This document shows positions 63,489 through 64,000 of a stretch of DNA of 64,000 bases, piece by piece. Numbering within the stretch: the stretch's first letter is position 1; every line of letters begins with the position of its first letter. Both the position numbers and the translations under genes were made by a program. The DNA comes from Nocardia yamanashiensis NBRC 100130 (GTDB lineage Bacteria > Actinomycetota > Actinomycetes > Mycobacteriales > Mycobacteriaceae), in assembly GCF_001613325.1 (NCBI RefSeq), contig NZ_BDCD01000011.1, forward strand, positions 372,001-436,000, given 5' to 3'. The notes under the pieces were generated by a model that saw only the letters and a program-made list of their open reading frames with translations, had not been told where the DNA came from and ran no database searches.

Positions 63489-64000
63489 ATGACTGCCACC
63501 CCCTTGCCCCTCGTATTCGATGCCCCGCGCCGTGGTCTCCCGCCCCGGCATCTAGCCGACCTCGATTCGGCCGAACGACGCAAGGTGGTCGAGGAACTGG
63601 GCCTGCCCAAGTTCCGCGCCGACCAGATCGCCCGGCAGTACTACGGCCGCCTGGTCGCGGACCCCGAGCAGATGACCGACCTGCCCGAAGCCATGCGCTC
63701 GAAGGTCGCCGACGCTTTGTTCCCGAAGCTGCTCACCGAAGTCCGGCACGTGGTCTGTGACGACGGCACCACCCGCAAGACCCTGTGGCGCGCGGGCGAC
63801 GGCACGTTGCTGGAAAGCGTTCTCATGCGCTACACCGACCGCAACACCCTCTGCATCTCCAGCCAGGCCGGTTGCGGCATGGCCTGCCCCTTCTGCGCCA
63901 CCGGCCAAGCGGGCCTCAACCGCAACCTGTCCACCGCCGAAATCGTCGACCAGGTGCGCGCGGCAGCCGCGTCCCTGCGCGACGGCGAAGTCTCCGGCGG
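63489..64000 (+). CDS. rlmN: 23S rRNA (adenine2503-C2)-methyltransferase RlmN, 3' truncated by window edge
   Basis: The first 170 codons from ATG 63489 are present. The N-terminal region ([19 protein letters not shown], then [14 protein letters not shown]) and [20 protein letters not shown] are RlmN-like; the radical-SAM cluster [12 protein letters not shown] has the CxxxCxxC Cys. It methylates A2503 of 23S rRNA and A37 of some tRNAs. The rest of the gene lies beyond base 64000. Confidence 0.96.
   Translation, partial: MTATPLPLVFDAPRRGLPPRHLADLDSAERRKVVEELGLPKFRADQIARQYYGRLVADPEQMTDLPEAMRSKVADALFPKLLTEVRHVVCDDGTTRKTLWRAGDGTLLESVLMRYTDRNTLCISSQAGCGMACPFCATGQAGLNRNLSTAEIVDQVRAAAASLRDGEVSG

Overview
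The window is high-GC (roughly 65-70% by eye) with GTG/TTG starts, leaderless-looking genes and many long perfect hairpin terminators. Its gene content and order (smc, ftsY, amt-glnB-glnD, ffh, rpsP-KH-rimM-trmD, rplS-lepB-rnhB-DUF2469-yraN-comM-dprA-xerC, siderophore-interacting protein, M23 peptidase, rpsB-tsf, pyrH-frr-cdsA-rlmN) are those of a mycolic-acid actinomycete. Many details point to Nocardia or a close relative; the genus is an inference, since no 16S is present. Almost all core genes lie on the + strand.

Layout. 0-6.3 kb: end of a SAM methyltransferase, a secreted GH43-like glycosidase, smc and a secreted HAD acid phosphatase. 6.3-15.3 kb: an accessory block of TetR-family regulators next to FAD monooxygenases, an NmrA-type reductase, two unrecognised membrane proteins, a decayed monooxygenase fragment and a DUF2237 gene. 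15.4-23.9 kb: ftsY, the nitrogen module amt-glnB-glnD with a GlnR-like box, and ffh. 24-34.2 kb: a coiled-coil protein, a zinc ribbon protein, a LysR regulator, then a GntR regulator divergent from a BMP-type (nucleoside-like) ABC importer operon that also holds an ornithine-cyclodeaminase homologue; an amidohydrolase and a RibD-C-type reductase follow. 34.3-39.4 kb: a 26-codon small ORF with a strong ribosome binding site, rpsP-KH-rimM-trmD, a secreted DUF732-like protein and tex. 39.8-44 kb: a methyltransferase, a membrane protein and a 2-keto-acid decarboxylase. 44.2-54 kb: rplS, lepB, rnhB, DUF2469, yraN, comM, a Cys-rich protein, dprA, a nested repeat locus, xerC, an N-formylglutamate amidohydrolase and a siderophore-interacting protein. 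54-64 kb: YqeY-like protein, DUF1990, M23 peptidase, rpsB, tsf, a small secreted protein, cupin, second NmrA reductase, XRE-type regulator, pyrH, frr, cdsA, LapA-domain protein and the 5' part of rlmN.

The most unusual structure is the 0.7 kb region between dprA and xerC. The last 16 codons of dprA, in one extra copy including the stop codon, are repeated at about 231-241 bp intervals, and each copy is followed by an array of 17-bp tandem repeats. Other notable items are two TetR regulators with extra C-terminal DNA- or metal-binding motifs, paired operators in front of the monooxygenases, mutually exclusive double hairpins at two convergent gene borders, a repeat-bearing insertion in the SMC hinge, a structured repeat element between glnB and glnD, and a 26-residue hydrophobic small ORF. 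I saw no tRNA, rRNA, CRISPR array, insertion sequence or phage.
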